From: Nanobdellati archaeon
GTDB taxonomy: Archaea; EX4484-52; GLR71
DNA: 46,275 nt
Assembly: GCA_019429125.1 (NCBI GenBank)
Contig: JAHYJO010000013.1
Coordinates: 1-46,275, forward strand
Reading direction: 5' to 3'
Shown one piece after another: positions 25,639 through 34,722 of the stretch (position 1 is its first letter; every line of letters begins with the position of its first letter). The position numbers were made by a program, and so were the translations under genes. The notes beneath the pieces were generated by a model. The model was not told where the DNA came from. It ran no database searches and was given only the letters and a program-made list of their open reading frames with translations.

Positions 25639-26628
25639 TTATTTTATTTTTGAATTCCCAGATTTTCCTTTTTTATTTTTGATTCTTTTTGCAATAGTAA
25701 TATGGTTTGGAAAAAGTTCTTTTTTTATTTTACCACCTAAATCGTTATATATCTCTTGAAAATCTAACTTATAGTCATTAAGTTGACCTTTAATTATTCT
25801 ATTATTATATTCTTTTGAATAATGTTCTATCAATTCTAAAATATTATCAGTATGAATAGCGATAGAATCAAGATTGTTTGAGACCTTTACAAATTCTATT
25901 AGGGTAGGTGGTGCGTATTTGTTTAGGTATTTCTGCTTCAATAGATTGAACATTTTTGTAGGGGGGAATATTGTCTCTATATCTTGTTTTATGTAGTTCT
26001 TAATTGATTTATTCATATATGTAAATGAAAAATCATGTGATGCACCGTTAGTCCTTATTTGCGTATCAAGTTGATTAATTATTTCACAGAGTAAATTAAT
26101 TCCTGTTATAAATGTATATATTTTTTCAGGAGTAATCATATCTGTTTTTTTATTCCAAATGTCATGACTTTCATTTTTGATGTATGTGAAAATATCATCA
26201 GATATCTTATTTTTGTCAATAGTATGTCTGTTGTCATAAACCCATTTAAAAAATTGCGCCTTGTTATCATCTAGTTGTTCTTTTTTGTTATCAAATGGAT
26301 TCTCAATATTTGTAATCAGAAATAATTCAAGATACTGAGTAGGATTAATACTTAACTCAGATATATTTTTTGAACTAGAAGAATAATACTCCAAAAATTT
26401 AATTCTGTCCTCCTTCGAAATATCTAATTGGTACGCTTTTAGATTTTGTGTATTATTTTGTGGATAATGTCTATGTCTAAATTCTGGAGGGTCTAAATCA
26501 AGATCAGGCATTGGTGTGTATTGATTACTAATATCAAATCTTGTATTAATTTGAAAAGGGTTAAAAAATTCATATAATCCATTTGTCCTTTGATCTAAAT
26601 CAGTCGGATATCTCATATATATCATCAC
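25639..26628 (-). CDS. Hypothetical protein, mostly helical
   Basis: A 329-residue protein I do not recognise. The first 80 residues are rich in Pro, Asp, Tyr and His (MPDLDLDPPEFRHRHYPQNN). The rest looks helical and polar, with no membrane segment, no signal peptide, one cysteine and a lysine-rich C-terminus (RIKNKKGKSG). Two upstream in-frame ATGs give MMIYMRYP; the internal ATG for MRYP is an alternative start. It is convergent with trmY, with 13 bp between the stops, and divergent from pus10. No function is proposed. Confidence 0.65.
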   Translation of the reverse strand: MMIYMRYPTDLDQRTNGLYEFFNPFQINTRFDISNQYTPMPDLDLDPPEFRHRHYPQNNTQNLKAYQLDISKEDRIKFLEYYSSSSKNISELSINPTQYLELFLITNIENPFDNKKEQLDDNKAQFFKWVYDNRHTIDKNKISDDIFTYIKNESHDIWNKKTDMITPEKIYTFITGINLLCEIINQLDTQIRTNGASHDFSFTYMNKSIKNYIKQDIETIFPPTKMFNLLKQKYLNKYAPPTLIEFVKVSNNLDSIAIHTDNILELIEHYSKEYNNRIIKGQLNDYKLDFQEIYNDLGGKIKKELFPNHITIAKRIKNKKGKSGNSKIK

Positions 26629-26780
26629 TTATATGTTATAAATTTATATGTGCTAACTTGTTACATAGATTTATTTAGTATAAACATTTATTAATTTTTT
26701 ATAGATTTTATGTATTTGGATTCTTTTTCGTATTTTTTACACAATCCTTTTATAAAAATAATGTCCTCAATATTAATCTT

Positions 26781-28049
26781 ATGATAATTATTGACTTAGC
26801 TTCTAAAATCCTTGCAGATGGATATGTATGTGACCACTGTCTCGGGCGGCAGTTTGCAAAGCTCCTTTCAGGGTACAGCAATAAGGATCGTGGTAATATA
26901 GTCCGCAATGCTGTTGCTTTTGCGCTTGATTCAGGCGACACTATCAAAATAGATCCTGTCAACTTACAAGATATTAAATTCAGGACCTACAAGATTAAAA
27001 AGATGCAAGTTCCAGTCTGCAAAGTTTGTGATAATATATTTCTTCAAGTTCCTGAAAAAAGTGAACGGGTAATAGAAAACATTAAAGACTCAGAATTTGA
27101 TACAATACTTGTGGGTGCTCGGCTTTCGGGAAGACTTATAGATAACGAAGAACAACTTTGGGAATCTGTCGGTACTGAATTCTGTGAGTCTATCAAGATG
27201 GAACTATCAAGATTTATGGGACAGTTTATCACTACAAAAATCAAGAAAGATCTTGATCGCGCAAATCCACAGATTACAGTCGTTTATGATTTTGAGGAAA
27301 ATGATTTTGAGATAGGTATAGGTTCTCTATTTATTTATGGTAAATATAAGAAATTTATGCGCGGTATCCCACAGACTAAATGGCCATGCTCTAAATGCAG
27401 GGGTCTCGGTTGCGATTCTTGTGACTGGACGGGTAAACAGTACAAAGAGACAGTTGAAGAGTTGATTGCTGCACCTGTTCTTGAAGAGACCGAAGGTATC
27501 AATTCTAAATTCCATGGCGCTGGACGTGAAGACATTGATGCGCTTAATCTTTGTGGCAGGGAATTTGTCCTTGAAATACAGGAACCAGTAAAACGGTCCA
27601 TTGACCTTGTAAAACTTGAGAAAGAGATAAACAAGATTAATAAAGATAAAGTTTCAGTCTCAGAACTTGCTTTTTCTGATAAGAAAACTGTGGTTGACCT
27701 TAAAGAGAAAAAAGCTGACAAGACATACTTTGCAGTAGTTGAGCTTGATGCACCCATAACTGAAGCCGACATCAAAAAGATTGATGTTCTTAAAGGTAAG
27801 ATTATAAAGCAAGAGACTCCTGAACGGGTTACGCATAGAAGAGCTGACATTACACGGGAGCGAAAAGTAATTGATATCAGTTGCGAATTTATTGATTCTA
27901 AAAATATAAGGATTAAAGTTAAAGGGGAAGCAGGACTTTACATAAAAGAGCTTATATCATCTGATAACGGCCGAACTAAACCATCTGTGAGCGCTTTATT
28001 GGGTGTTGGTGCGACAGTAACTGCTCTTGATGTTGTTGATATTGAGTGA
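26781..28049 (+). CDS. pus10: tRNA pseudouridine synthase Pus10
   Basis: Makes pseudouridine 54 and 55 in archaeal tRNA. The N-terminal THUMP-containing domain starts with the zinc-binding CDHCLGRQF and a second pair CKVC. The catalytic domain has GREDIDAL with the catalytic aspartate at D251, preceded by the CSKCRGLGCDSCDWTGKQY zinc motif typical of archaeal Pus10. RRADITRERKV and GLYIKELISSDNGRTKPSVS in the C-terminal part complete the active site. At 422 residues it is full length. It heads the segment leading to rpl21e, rpoF and DUF655, and works with TrmY encoded nearby. Confidence 0.95.
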   Translation: MIIIDLASKILADGYVCDHCLGRQFAKLLSGYSNKDRGNIVRNAVAFALDSGDTIKIDPVNLQDIKFRTYKIKKMQVPVCKVCDNIFLQVPEKSERVIENIKDSEFDTILVGARLSGRLIDNEEQLWESVGTEFCESIKMELSRFMGQFITTKIKKDLDRANPQITVVYDFEENDFEIGIGSLFIYGKYKKFMRGIPQTKWPCSKCRGLGCDSCDWTGKQYKETVEELIAAPVLEETEGINSKFHGAGREDIDALNLCGREFVLEIQEPVKRSIDLVKLEKEINKINKDKVSVSELAFSDKKTVVDLKEKKADKTYFAVVELDAPITEADIKKIDVLKGKIIKQETPERVTHRRADITRERKVIDISCEFIDSKNIRIKVKGEAGLYIKELISSDNGRTKPSVSALLGVGATVTALDVVDIE

Positions 28050-28163
28050 ATATTTGCATTTGCTACAACCTGATTATCCCAAAACTTTATAAAAACAATA
28101 TGTCAATAATTATCATAAATCTTATGATTTTGTTAGAGTTACGTATAAAAACGGTGAAAAAAT

Positions 28164-28445
28164 ATGAAACGATCAAGAGGATTCAGAAGCGGGACACGAC
28201 GTCTATTATATATTGGAAGATCAGTTAGAAGGACTATAACTAAAACACTTAGAACTTTTGAAATCGGTGAGAAAGTATTGATTAAACATGATGCATCAGT
28301 CCAGAGCGGTATGCCACATCCAAAATTTTATGGACGTGTAGGTAATGTTGTTGAAAAACGAGGACTTTCATATCGTGTTGCTATAAAAGATGGTAACAAA
28401 GATAAGAGTCTTATTGCACGACCTGAACATATAAGGAAATTGTGA
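28164..28445 (+). CDS. rpl21e: 50S ribosomal protein L21e
   Basis: A 93-residue archaeal/eukaryotic large-subunit protein. The basic N-terminus MKRSRGFRSGTRR and the SH3-like core (FEIGEKVLIKHDASVQSGMP, FYGRVGNVVEKRG, IARPEHIRKL) are diagnostic. A GGTG ribosome-binding site is visible before the ATG. It is followed 12 bp later by rpoF, the conserved archaeal order. Confidence 0.97.
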   Translation: MKRSRGFRSGTRRLLYIGRSVRRTITKTLRTFEIGEKVLIKHDASVQSGMPHPKFYGRVGNVVEKRGLSYRVAIKDGNKDKSLIARPEHIRKL

Positions 28446-28457
28446 GTGGTGATTGAA

Positions 28458-28943
28458 ATGTTAAAGACACTTTCAGAGACTCCTGTAACATTTGCAGAAG
28501 CAAAAAGTATGCTTGAAGCAAAAGAAATAATGTTGCATGAAAATGACAAAGAATTAGGTCATGAACAAAGGATTACTCTTGAATATTTAAGGACAATTGC
28601 TGTACTTGATATAAATGTTGCAAAAGAGACATCAAAAGAACTTATTGAAGCAGTACCTATACTTAAAGATCATCAGGTAATGATGCTTGTAAATCTTCTT
28701 CCTGATTGTGCTGATGATGTTGAATTAATATTTGCAAAAGAGCGAATAAAACTAGATATAGACCAGACTAAAAAAATTGTAGACATAATAGTGAAAGTAA
28801 AACCTAAAAAAGTTGTCAAGGCAGTTGTTAAAGAAGAAAAGATAAAGTCTGTGGAGACAAAAACTGAAGAACCTTCTGAAGATAAGTCTGAAAAAGTTGC
28901 AGCTAAAAAAACAAAAAAAGAATCAAAAGAGAAAGGTCTATAA
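28458..28943 (+). CDS. rpoF: RNA polymerase subunit F (Rpb4-like)
   Basis: Forms the RNA polymerase stalk with RpoE (Rpb7). Residues 1-110 are the helical Rpb4 core (LSETPVTFAEAKSML, TLEYLRTI, and an HRDC-like end with VNLLPDCADDVELIFAKERI). An extra lysine/glutamate-rich tail of about 50 residues follows, longer than in most archaea. GGTGA lies 6 bp before ATG 28458, which decides the start over two GTG codons at 28446 and 28449. It sits between rpl21e and the DUF655 gene. Confidence 0.93.
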   Translation: MLKTLSETPVTFAEAKSMLEAKEIMLHENDKELGHEQRITLEYLRTIAVLDINVAKETSKELIEAVPILKDHQVMMLVNLLPDCADDVELIFAKERIKLDIDQTKKIVDIIVKVKPKKVVKAVVKEEKIKSVETKTEEPSEDKSEKVAAKKTKKESKEKGL

Positions 28944-28991
28944 ATAGATAACTGATTTAATTAATTAGATTAGATATTAAGGTGCAATATT

Positions 28992-29555
28992 ATGAAAGAT
29001 GAATATGGAATTGTATTGGATTTTCTTCATAGTGGGCACTCTGTAGATAGGAGAGCCACACCAATTGCACAAGTTATAGGCGATGCTAATTTTAATCTAT
29101 TAGAGGTTGAGCTTAAGGATGGTCATACTATTAAGCCTCTTGAAAGTGTGTATATAGGTACAGAAAAACGTGATATAGTCAAATCTATAAAGAAAAAGCT
29201 TATATATAATGACCTTACTGGAAACGCTCAAAATGAGATTGAAGATGCACTAAATATAATTATTGATCAAAAACAGAGCAGATTCATTGAATTTTTCAAT
29301 AAATCAGGACCATTGACCACAAGGCAACATCAGCTTGAGCTTTTGCCTGGGATTGGTAAGAAACATATGTGGGAAATACTTGATGAACGAAAAAAAGGAC
29401 CTTTCACTTCGTTTGAGGATATAAAGACTCGAGTCAAACTTCTTCCAAATCCAAAAAAATCAGTTGTAAAAAGGATAATTGAGGAACTTGAAGGTGATGC
29501 TAAATGGTATCTTTTCACAACACCACCTAAAGGTTACGGCGAAGATGAGTATTGA
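28992..29555 (+). CDS. DUF655 RNA-binding protein (COG1491)
   Basis: A 187-residue archaeal protein. The N-terminal OB-like part starts YGIVLDFLHSGH and includes ATPIAQVIGDANFNLLEVEL. The C-terminal part has the helix-hairpin-helix LELLPGIGKKHMWEILDER and ends YLFTTPPKGYGEDEY. Family members are predicted RNA-binding proteins and are encoded between rpoF and the rRNA dimethylase KsgA in many archaea. Here rpoF precedes it by 48 bp but ksgA does not follow; a different small gene does. Confidence 0.93.
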   Translation: MKDEYGIVLDFLHSGHSVDRRATPIAQVIGDANFNLLEVELKDGHTIKPLESVYIGTEKRDIVKSIKKKLIYNDLTGNAQNEIEDALNIIIDQKQSRFIEFFNKSGPLTTRQHQLELLPGIGKKHMWEILDERKKGPFTSFEDIKTRVKLLPNPKKSVVKRIIEELEGDAKWYLFTTPPKGYGEDEY

Positions 29556-29766
29556 TTTTTTTGTTAATTTTTATTCTTATTTATTTTTTTGGTATTATAT
29601 ATAGATTCAATCATTGATTTTTATAAAAATCTGGTTACTTCTGACAGTTATTATGATTGCGATAATCTTAAAGGCTATCTGATTGAACTTAACTAAAAAT
29701 TTTATTGTAAATATCTACACAATAACATATATATCTTTTTGTTACCAATATATTTTTGGTGATGTT

Positions 29767-30105
29767 ATGAATGAAAATATTCAGCTTGTGGATTTAGCAA
29801 AGATTGGGGACGAACTTGATACAGAATTTATTAAAGATGAAATATTAAAACATTTTGAAAAAATACAAAAAATTGATGACCGAACAAAACTTAAAGTATA
29901 TTTCAAGAGACTTCATGAAACTGTTACGGGTAGTGCAAAATATGAAGTTAATGTCACTGTTGATACACCTAAAAAGTCATTTAAATCTGGAAATATTGAG
30001 TTTTCGGTAATTGATGCAGTTACAAATGCAATGGAATCTGCTGAAAAAGAGACACGGAAATTTTTTGATAAGAAAAATTCAGAAAGGATAAATAAAACAA
30101 GATAA
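29767..30105 (+). CDS. Possible ribosome hibernation factor-like protein
   Basis: A 112-residue soluble protein with predicted order helix, strand, strand, strand, helix. ILKHFEKIQKIDDRTKLKVY, KYEVNVTVDTP and AVTNAMESAEKETRKFFDKK follow the layout of HPF/RaiA, which bind idle ribosomes. The resemblance is by pattern, not by diagnostic residues. GGTGA precedes ATG 29767 by 7 bp, which decides the start over an upstream extension. Its neighbourhood with ribosome and RNA polymerase genes is compatible. It is convergent with the next gene, with MITE2 copy B between. Confidence 0.55.
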   Translation: MNENIQLVDLAKIGDELDTEFIKDEILKHFEKIQKIDDRTKLKVYFKRLHETVTGSAKYEVNVTVDTPKKSFKSGNIEFSVIDAVTNAMESAEKETRKFFDKKNSERINKTR

Positions 30106-30137
30106 TATTCAAACCACAACCTACTATTTTTTTTCTT

Positions 30138-30333
30138 TTTTAACCCAACTTTGACATTTCGGATCTTTTTTGTTTTTTAGTGTTTTTTTAATACTTGAAT
30201 TTGACAGTTGGGCTAAAATTTACAAAAATTATGAAAGAAATTGCTCAAAATTGACTTATGTCAAATAGGTTTTCAGAATGAAATAGAGATTAAACTGTCA
30301 AACTTCGGTTAAACAGTCAAACTTAGGTTTTAA
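30138..30333. mobile_element. MITE2 copy B, 196 bp
   Basis: The left end TTTTAACCCAACTTTGACAT and the right end, read on the minus strand, TTAAAACCTAAGTTTGACTG are inverted repeats. Blocks shared with copy A (19595-19995) include TTTTTTTAATAC, CAAAAATTATGAAA, GTCAAATAG and AGAATGAAATAG. The right end carries a second, internal TGTCAAACTTCGGTTAAAC repeat. There is no coding capacity. It lies between convergent genes, and its right end overlaps the stop codon of the minus-strand gene at 30330. Confidence 0.78.
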
Positions 30334-31130
30334 CTGAAAAGATGTTTTAGGATATCTGAAAGTTTTTCAAATTTCTGCTTGACTAAAGAATTGTGGGTTT
30401 TTAGATTTTGTGTTCTTTTTTCTACTTCATCAATTTTTGCTGCTATATCTTCAGGATGTGCCATCTTAATCGATCTTGATATCCTTTTTAAAATCTCAAA
30501 GTCACGTTTTAATTCAGTCTTTGATTTTTCAATATTATATATTTTGTCTTTGCTTTTTGTTATTTCTGCTACTTTTGTGTCAACAATTGTCTTTATCTTA
30601 TCGGACTCTATCTTTATTTTCTTTTCTCTACCTTCAATCATATCTATTTGTTTTTCAAGTGTTGACTCTTCACTTTTTAGTTTTTTAACAAGAGTTACCA
30701 GTTCATCTTTTTTATGGTCATAATTTTTTAGGTCTTTATTGAACAATTCTATGTGATTTATATCTGAATTCAGTACATGCTCAAATGAACGTATGTGACC
30801 TTTTGAAACATTAAGCATTTTTTCTTCAGTATCAAGATCAGATTCAACAGATTCAATTGCATTATCTACATCTCTTTTGAGATCTTCAATTTTTCCTGTC
30901 TTGACTTTTAGATTCTTTTTTGTTGATTTGAATACAAGTTCTCCTTGACTATTATAACTTGTAGTTATCATTTTTGATTCTGAAAGTGCGTTTGCCCAAG
31001 ATTCTATTATTGAAGGTTTTATGTTTAGTTCTCTGGAGGCTTCACCAAGTGTTGTCTGACCTTCAGAACTTATAACTTCAAGAAGTTTGTCTATGCCTGT
31101 TAGTAATATTGTGTCTTTCCAATCTTCCAT
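30330..31130 (-). CDS. Winged-helix protein with long coiled coil
   Basis: A 266-residue cytosolic protein. Residues 1-70 form a winged-helix domain (IDKLLEVISSEGQTTLGEAS, then LNIKPSIIESWANALSESKM). Residues about 75-260 are a continuous charged coiled coil. It could be a regulator or a structural cytoplasmic partner of the pilin operon, from which it diverges with 106 bp between the starts. The stop codon TAA lies in the terminal repeat of MITE2 copy B, so the original C-terminus may have been altered by the insertion. The function is inferred from context only. Confidence 0.75.
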   Translation of the reverse strand: MEDWKDTILLTGIDKLLEVISSEGQTTLGEASRELNIKPSIIESWANALSESKMITTSYNSQGELVFKSTKKNLKVKTGKIEDLKRDVDNAIESVESDLDTEEKMLNVSKGHIRSFEHVLNSDINHIELFNKDLKNYDHKKDELVTLVKKLKSEESTLEKQIDMIEGREKKIKIESDKIKTIVDTKVAEITKSKDKIYNIEKSKTELKRDFEILKRISRSIKMAHPEDIAAKIDEVEKRTQNLKTHNSLVKQKFEKLSDILKHLFS

Positions 31131-31202
31131 CTGTTACCACTTCTTGATATTTGTATTGAGGGTGTTAATATATCTTTTTGATATTGTGGCTGTTAAACTA
31201 CA

Positions 31203-31212
31203 CTTATTTATA
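31203..31212 (+). promoter_or_regulatory. Predicted TATA box of the pilin operon
   Basis: CTTATTTATA lies 25-34 bp upstream of ATG 31237, consistent with a short or absent leader for the first pilin-like gene. Confidence 0.45.
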
Positions 31213-31236
31213 GGACTAAACACTAATTTAAATGAT

Positions 31237-31659
31237 ATGGAAAGGCGCGGACAATCTGGTCTGGAATATATGATGATTGTCATCATCGCAATGCTTCTTA
31301 TGACTCCGGCAATACAGAAAGGTACTACACTCTTATCAGATATGAAAATGGAAATTAATGTCATGCAAGCAAAAAATACTATTAATAGTATCAGTGATGC
31401 TGCCGAGTCTGTATTTGCGCAAGGTGAACCTGCAAAAATAACAATTCGTTCAAAGTTCCCTGAAAATATCAATCAATCTGTGGTAGGGCAGAGAGAAGTC
31501 ATGATACGCCTTAATTCCTATGGAGGTATGACGGACATTGTCAATCATTTCGAATTTAATGTTACGGGTACACTTCCACAACACAATGGATATTATGATA
31601 TAACAATACAGGCTATAAAGATATTAGGAGTCACCTGGGTAAACATAACAGGCGAATAG
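31237..31659 (+). CDS. Pilin-like protein with class III signal peptide (1 of 5)
   Basis: A 140-residue protein starting MERRGQSGLEYMMIVIIAML. The basic residues, GQSGLEY and hydrophobic helix form the archaeal class III signal recognised by FlaK/EppA-type peptidases, with cutting expected after Gly5. The remaining 110 residues are a beta-rich head (EPAKITIRSKFPENINQ, YYDITIQAIKI). A longer upstream frame exists but ATG 31237 puts the signal at the N-terminus. It is first in a five-gene operon and the smallest, so it is the best candidate for the major subunit. Confidence 0.88.
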   Translation: MERRGQSGLEYMMIVIIAMLLMTPAIQKGTTLLSDMKMEINVMQAKNTINSISDAAESVFAQGEPAKITIRSKFPENINQSVVGQREVMIRLNSYGGMTDIVNHFEFNVTGTLPQHNGYYDITIQAIKILGVTWVNITGE

Positions 31660-31673
31660 TTCTTTTTTAATAT

Positions 31674-34214
31674 ATGAGGATTGATGAAAATATGGTCTAT
31701 TTTGGAAAAAAAGGTCAAAGTGGGCTGGAGTTTATGATGCTTTCTATTTTTCTACTTGTCCTTTTTACTTCAAGTTACTCAATTATAAATAAGAATGGTG
31801 TGGATGTTCTCGATTATAAGAGAAATTACCTTGCCACATCTATTTCTGAAAAGATTGCTTATGAGACAAATATGGCCGTGACTTCAGGCTCTGGATACCT
31901 TAAGATGTTTTTTATACCTTATGATATTTATGGATATGATTACAACATAACATTTTCAAGAAGATCAGTATTTGTAGATTGGGTGGGTAATTCTCAGGCG
32001 TCACATATCGTAACAAGTAATTTTTCAGGTATGTTTCTTAAAGGGTATAATTACATTGAAAATGATGATGGTGTCATATCTCTCAATCCTGCATATACAC
32101 AGTCACCGTCTATAATTATGTCTTACATACCAAAATATCCAAGACCTGAAGATGATGTAATTATCCAGATATCTGCTGATGATGTGTATAATGGTAATAA
32201 GAACATTTATGGGTGCTATCTTTCTGATGACGAAGTGATATGGACGGATTTGGCAGCTATTGACGGCACATATAATGCGCCTATTGAAAGTGCAAGCATA
32301 AATTTAGGTAATATGTCAAGTTCAACATATACATATTATGCGAGATGCAATGACACTGACGGATTTATGAGTATGGATGAGGTTACATTTAGGGTATCCG
32401 CTTCTGGGTCTGGGTGGTGGAACAGTGATTGGAAATATAGAATTCCAATCAATATCACAGTTGATGATTACCAAAGATATAATTATCCTGTTAGATTGCG
32501 TATAAATTTCACTCAACAGCTTATCAATCTTGGTGACGGTTTTAGTTTTGACAATAATTCTATTCGGATTGTTGAATGGGATAGTGGTTTAGAGGTCAAT
32601 ATAGAGTCTCCTGTTAACTATAAGGAAATAATTAAGATTGACAAGTATTATCCTGACCTTTGGGACATGACAATTGATACTGGCACTACGCGGGTTGATT
32701 TCACAAACGGTGTTAACCAGACAGGAAATACATTTGGTGTTACAGGGGATGATGATGGCTGGGACTGGACAGATTCAGCAATTCTAGCGCCTTATGGACA
32801 TAATGATGCTCAAGCGGATTATTTTGCGTATTTTGGTGACCCTGATGGTTACTCTGACTTTGATACGGATGATGGTTCAGGGGCATTAAAACCTGATCTT
32901 CCTTCAGATTCAAAATATCTTGCAGTCATAATAGGTAACAGGTTAGATGATGTTAATACGGGTGATGATATACTTGACAGCGGTGCCTGGGGAACTAAAT
33001 TTTATATTGATGCTGAAATGTATTCTGCAATTGAGGCGGGAGGTAAGGCATATTTTTCTTTTGACTATTATGCTGATGACCTTGATGATGATCTTGAAGA
33101 GGGCGCATGGATAAAGGCACGGTTCGGCGATTCTACTGTGATGAATTATCTTGGTTCAGACCTTGACACTGGACATCCATATTCGGATAATACTTTAGAA
33201 ATATGGGCATCTGTAGATAACCCAAACAATGGGTGGGATGACCTTGTGGCTGGTGTGTTTAAGGAGGATGTTAGCAGATATATTACTAGTGCTGGATGGT
33301 ATTATCTTGACTTCGGGGGGAAGGTGGACTGGATGGATTCTGATTCGAACGGGCATAGTACTTCTGAAGGCCTGGGTGCATATTTTGATAATGTTGAACT
33401 TATGATTAAAAAAGAGACATCAACTTATAATAATGCACAAAATGCAACTCTTGATGTATATTTTAAGCTTGAAGGAACCACAGAAGTCGGTGAGATACGT
33501 AATTATTATTTATATTTCGGGTCAGATAATGTGTCTAAACCTGCATCTATTATCACAATGGATTATGATGTTGAATATTTCCATATAGGTTATTATTATA
33601 CTAATGCTAGCAAGATGGAAACTGCTCTTGATGCACTCATGACTGACAGGTGGATTACTTCGTGGATACGTACAAATACTGGAACTGTCTCACCTAACAT
33701 AAAAGTATCCACCATTGATCCTGATGTAAATGTTGTCATATTGGGCCAGTCTGACAGCCCTACATTCACTCTCAGCTCATGGATACAAAAAAATAATACA
33801 CTTATCATATTTTCTCCGAGCAAAGACCTAACTACTGACTTGCCCATATCAGGATATAGCTCAAGCAATCATGAGAAATATGGTGAACTTGCGACAACTG
33901 CATATACAGAGCATATAGAGACTGAATTAAGTAGGAACTCTATGAACTATGGATATCTCAATCTGGGATCACCAGGAATACATACTCAATCTTGCGTTGA
34001 AGCTGATGAGGGAGACAATCAAGTGATGATTAGCTATTGTGATTATTATGGTGGTGCTATAAGCCTCAATAATTATCCATCAACTTCATCAGAGACAAGT
34101 GCATATCCTAGTGCGTCTTCGGATATACTTGAACGATATATATGGAAACTTCTTTTTGAGAGGACTAACCAGCCTGCTATTTCTTTTGGGATGGTAGAAG
34201 AATATATAGGGTGA
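31674..34214 (+). CDS. Very large pilin-like protein with DUF2341 domain (2 of 5)
   Basis: An 846-residue protein. The class III signal GKKGQSGLEFMMLSIFLLVL is near the N-terminus; ATG 31692 is an alternative start closer to it. An Ig-like region covers about 130-240, then a DUF2341 domain begins at W248 (WWNSDWKYRIPINI). DUF2341 appears split: its second half (ATLDVYFKLEG ... NYYLYFGS) resumes near residue 590, after an inserted Asp/Tyr/Gly-rich jelly-roll-like domain. The C-terminal third looks alpha/beta. It is probably a pilus tip or minor pilin with an adhesive head. Confidence 0.85.
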   Translation: MRIDENMVYFGKKGQSGLEFMMLSIFLLVLFTSSYSIINKNGVDVLDYKRNYLATSISEKIAYETNMAVTSGSGYLKMFFIPYDIYGYDYNITFSRRSVFVDWVGNSQASHIVTSNFSGMFLKGYNYIENDDGVISLNPAYTQSPSIIMSYIPKYPRPEDDVIIQISADDVYNGNKNIYGCYLSDDEVIWTDLAAIDGTYNAPIESASINLGNMSSSTYTYYARCNDTDGFMSMDEVTFRVSASGSGWWNSDWKYRIPINITVDDYQRYNYPVRLRINFTQQLINLGDGFSFDNNSIRIVEWDSGLEVNIESPVNYKEIIKIDKYYPDLWDMTIDTGTTRVDFTNGVNQTGNTFGVTGDDDGWDWTDSAILAPYGHNDAQADYFAYFGDPDGYSDFDTDDGSGALKPDLPSDSKYLAVIIGNRLDDVNTGDDILDSGAWGTKFYIDAEMYSAIEAGGKAYFSFDYYADDLDDDLEEGAWIKARFGDSTVMNYLGSDLDTGHPYSDNTLEIWASVDNPNNGWDDLVAGVFKEDVSRYITSAGWYYLDFGGKVDWMDSDSNGHSTSEGLGAYFDNVELMIKKETSTYNNAQNATLDVYFKLEGTTEVGEIRNYYLYFGSDNVSKPASIITMDYDVEYFHIGYYYTNASKMETALDALMTDRWITSWIRTNTGTVSPNIKVSTIDPDVNVVILGQSDSPTFTLSSWIQKNNTLIIFSPSKDLTTDLPISGYSSSNHEKYGELATTAYTEHIETELSRNSMNYGYLNLGSPGIHTQSCVEADEGDNQVMISYCDYYGGAISLNNYPSTSSETSAYPSASSDILERYIWKLLFERTNQPAISFGMVEEYIG

Positions 34215-34221
34215 ATTATGT

Positions 34222-34722
34222 ATGATAAGATGGACTAAAAGAAAAGGGCAGACATTTACACCTGACTTTTTTGTGAGTGCAATCATATTCATATTTATAT
34301 TAAATGTAAGTTATCTAGCATGGAATAGTGCACAAGACATAGGTTCTGATTTTGAGACGGACTATATGCAGAAAAAAGTATTTTATATAACTGATATGAT
34401 TGCAAGGACACCTGGATATCCTTACGGGTGGAATAGCACAACTGTGGAACTTATAGGACTTTCAGACAGTTCCAATATGATTAATTACAGTAAATTTCTT
34501 GAACTTCAAAATGTCAGCTATGGTGGTATGACATTTTTATGGGGGATTAGTGACTATGACTTTAATCTTACAATCTCTGGCGAAACTACATATGAGACCA
34601 TAGGTAAATCAATCGATAATAATGCACGATATATAACACCTATTGAACGGGTTGTGCTTATTGATTATGGTAATGGGACAATAGATAAGGGATATTTGAA
34701 ATATACATTGTGGAAAATATGA
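34222..34722 (+). CDS. Pilin-like protein (3 of 5)
   Basis: A 166-residue protein beginning MIRWTKRKGQTFTPDFFVSA followed by IIFIFILNVSYLAW. The basic residues, KGQ and a hydrophobic helix form a class III-type signal, with a phenylalanine/threonine-rich +1 region instead of SGLEY. The remainder is a compact soluble head with three consecutive predicted strands. GGGTGA lies about 8 bp before the ATG. The stop overlaps the next start as ATGA at 34719-34722. Confidence 0.82.
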   Translation: MIRWTKRKGQTFTPDFFVSAIIFIFILNVSYLAWNSAQDIGSDFETDYMQKKVFYITDMIARTPGYPYGWNSTTVELIGLSDSSNMINYSKFLELQNVSYGGMTFLWGISDYDFNLTISGETTYETIGKSIDNNARYITPIERVVLIDYGNGTIDKGYLKYTLWKI

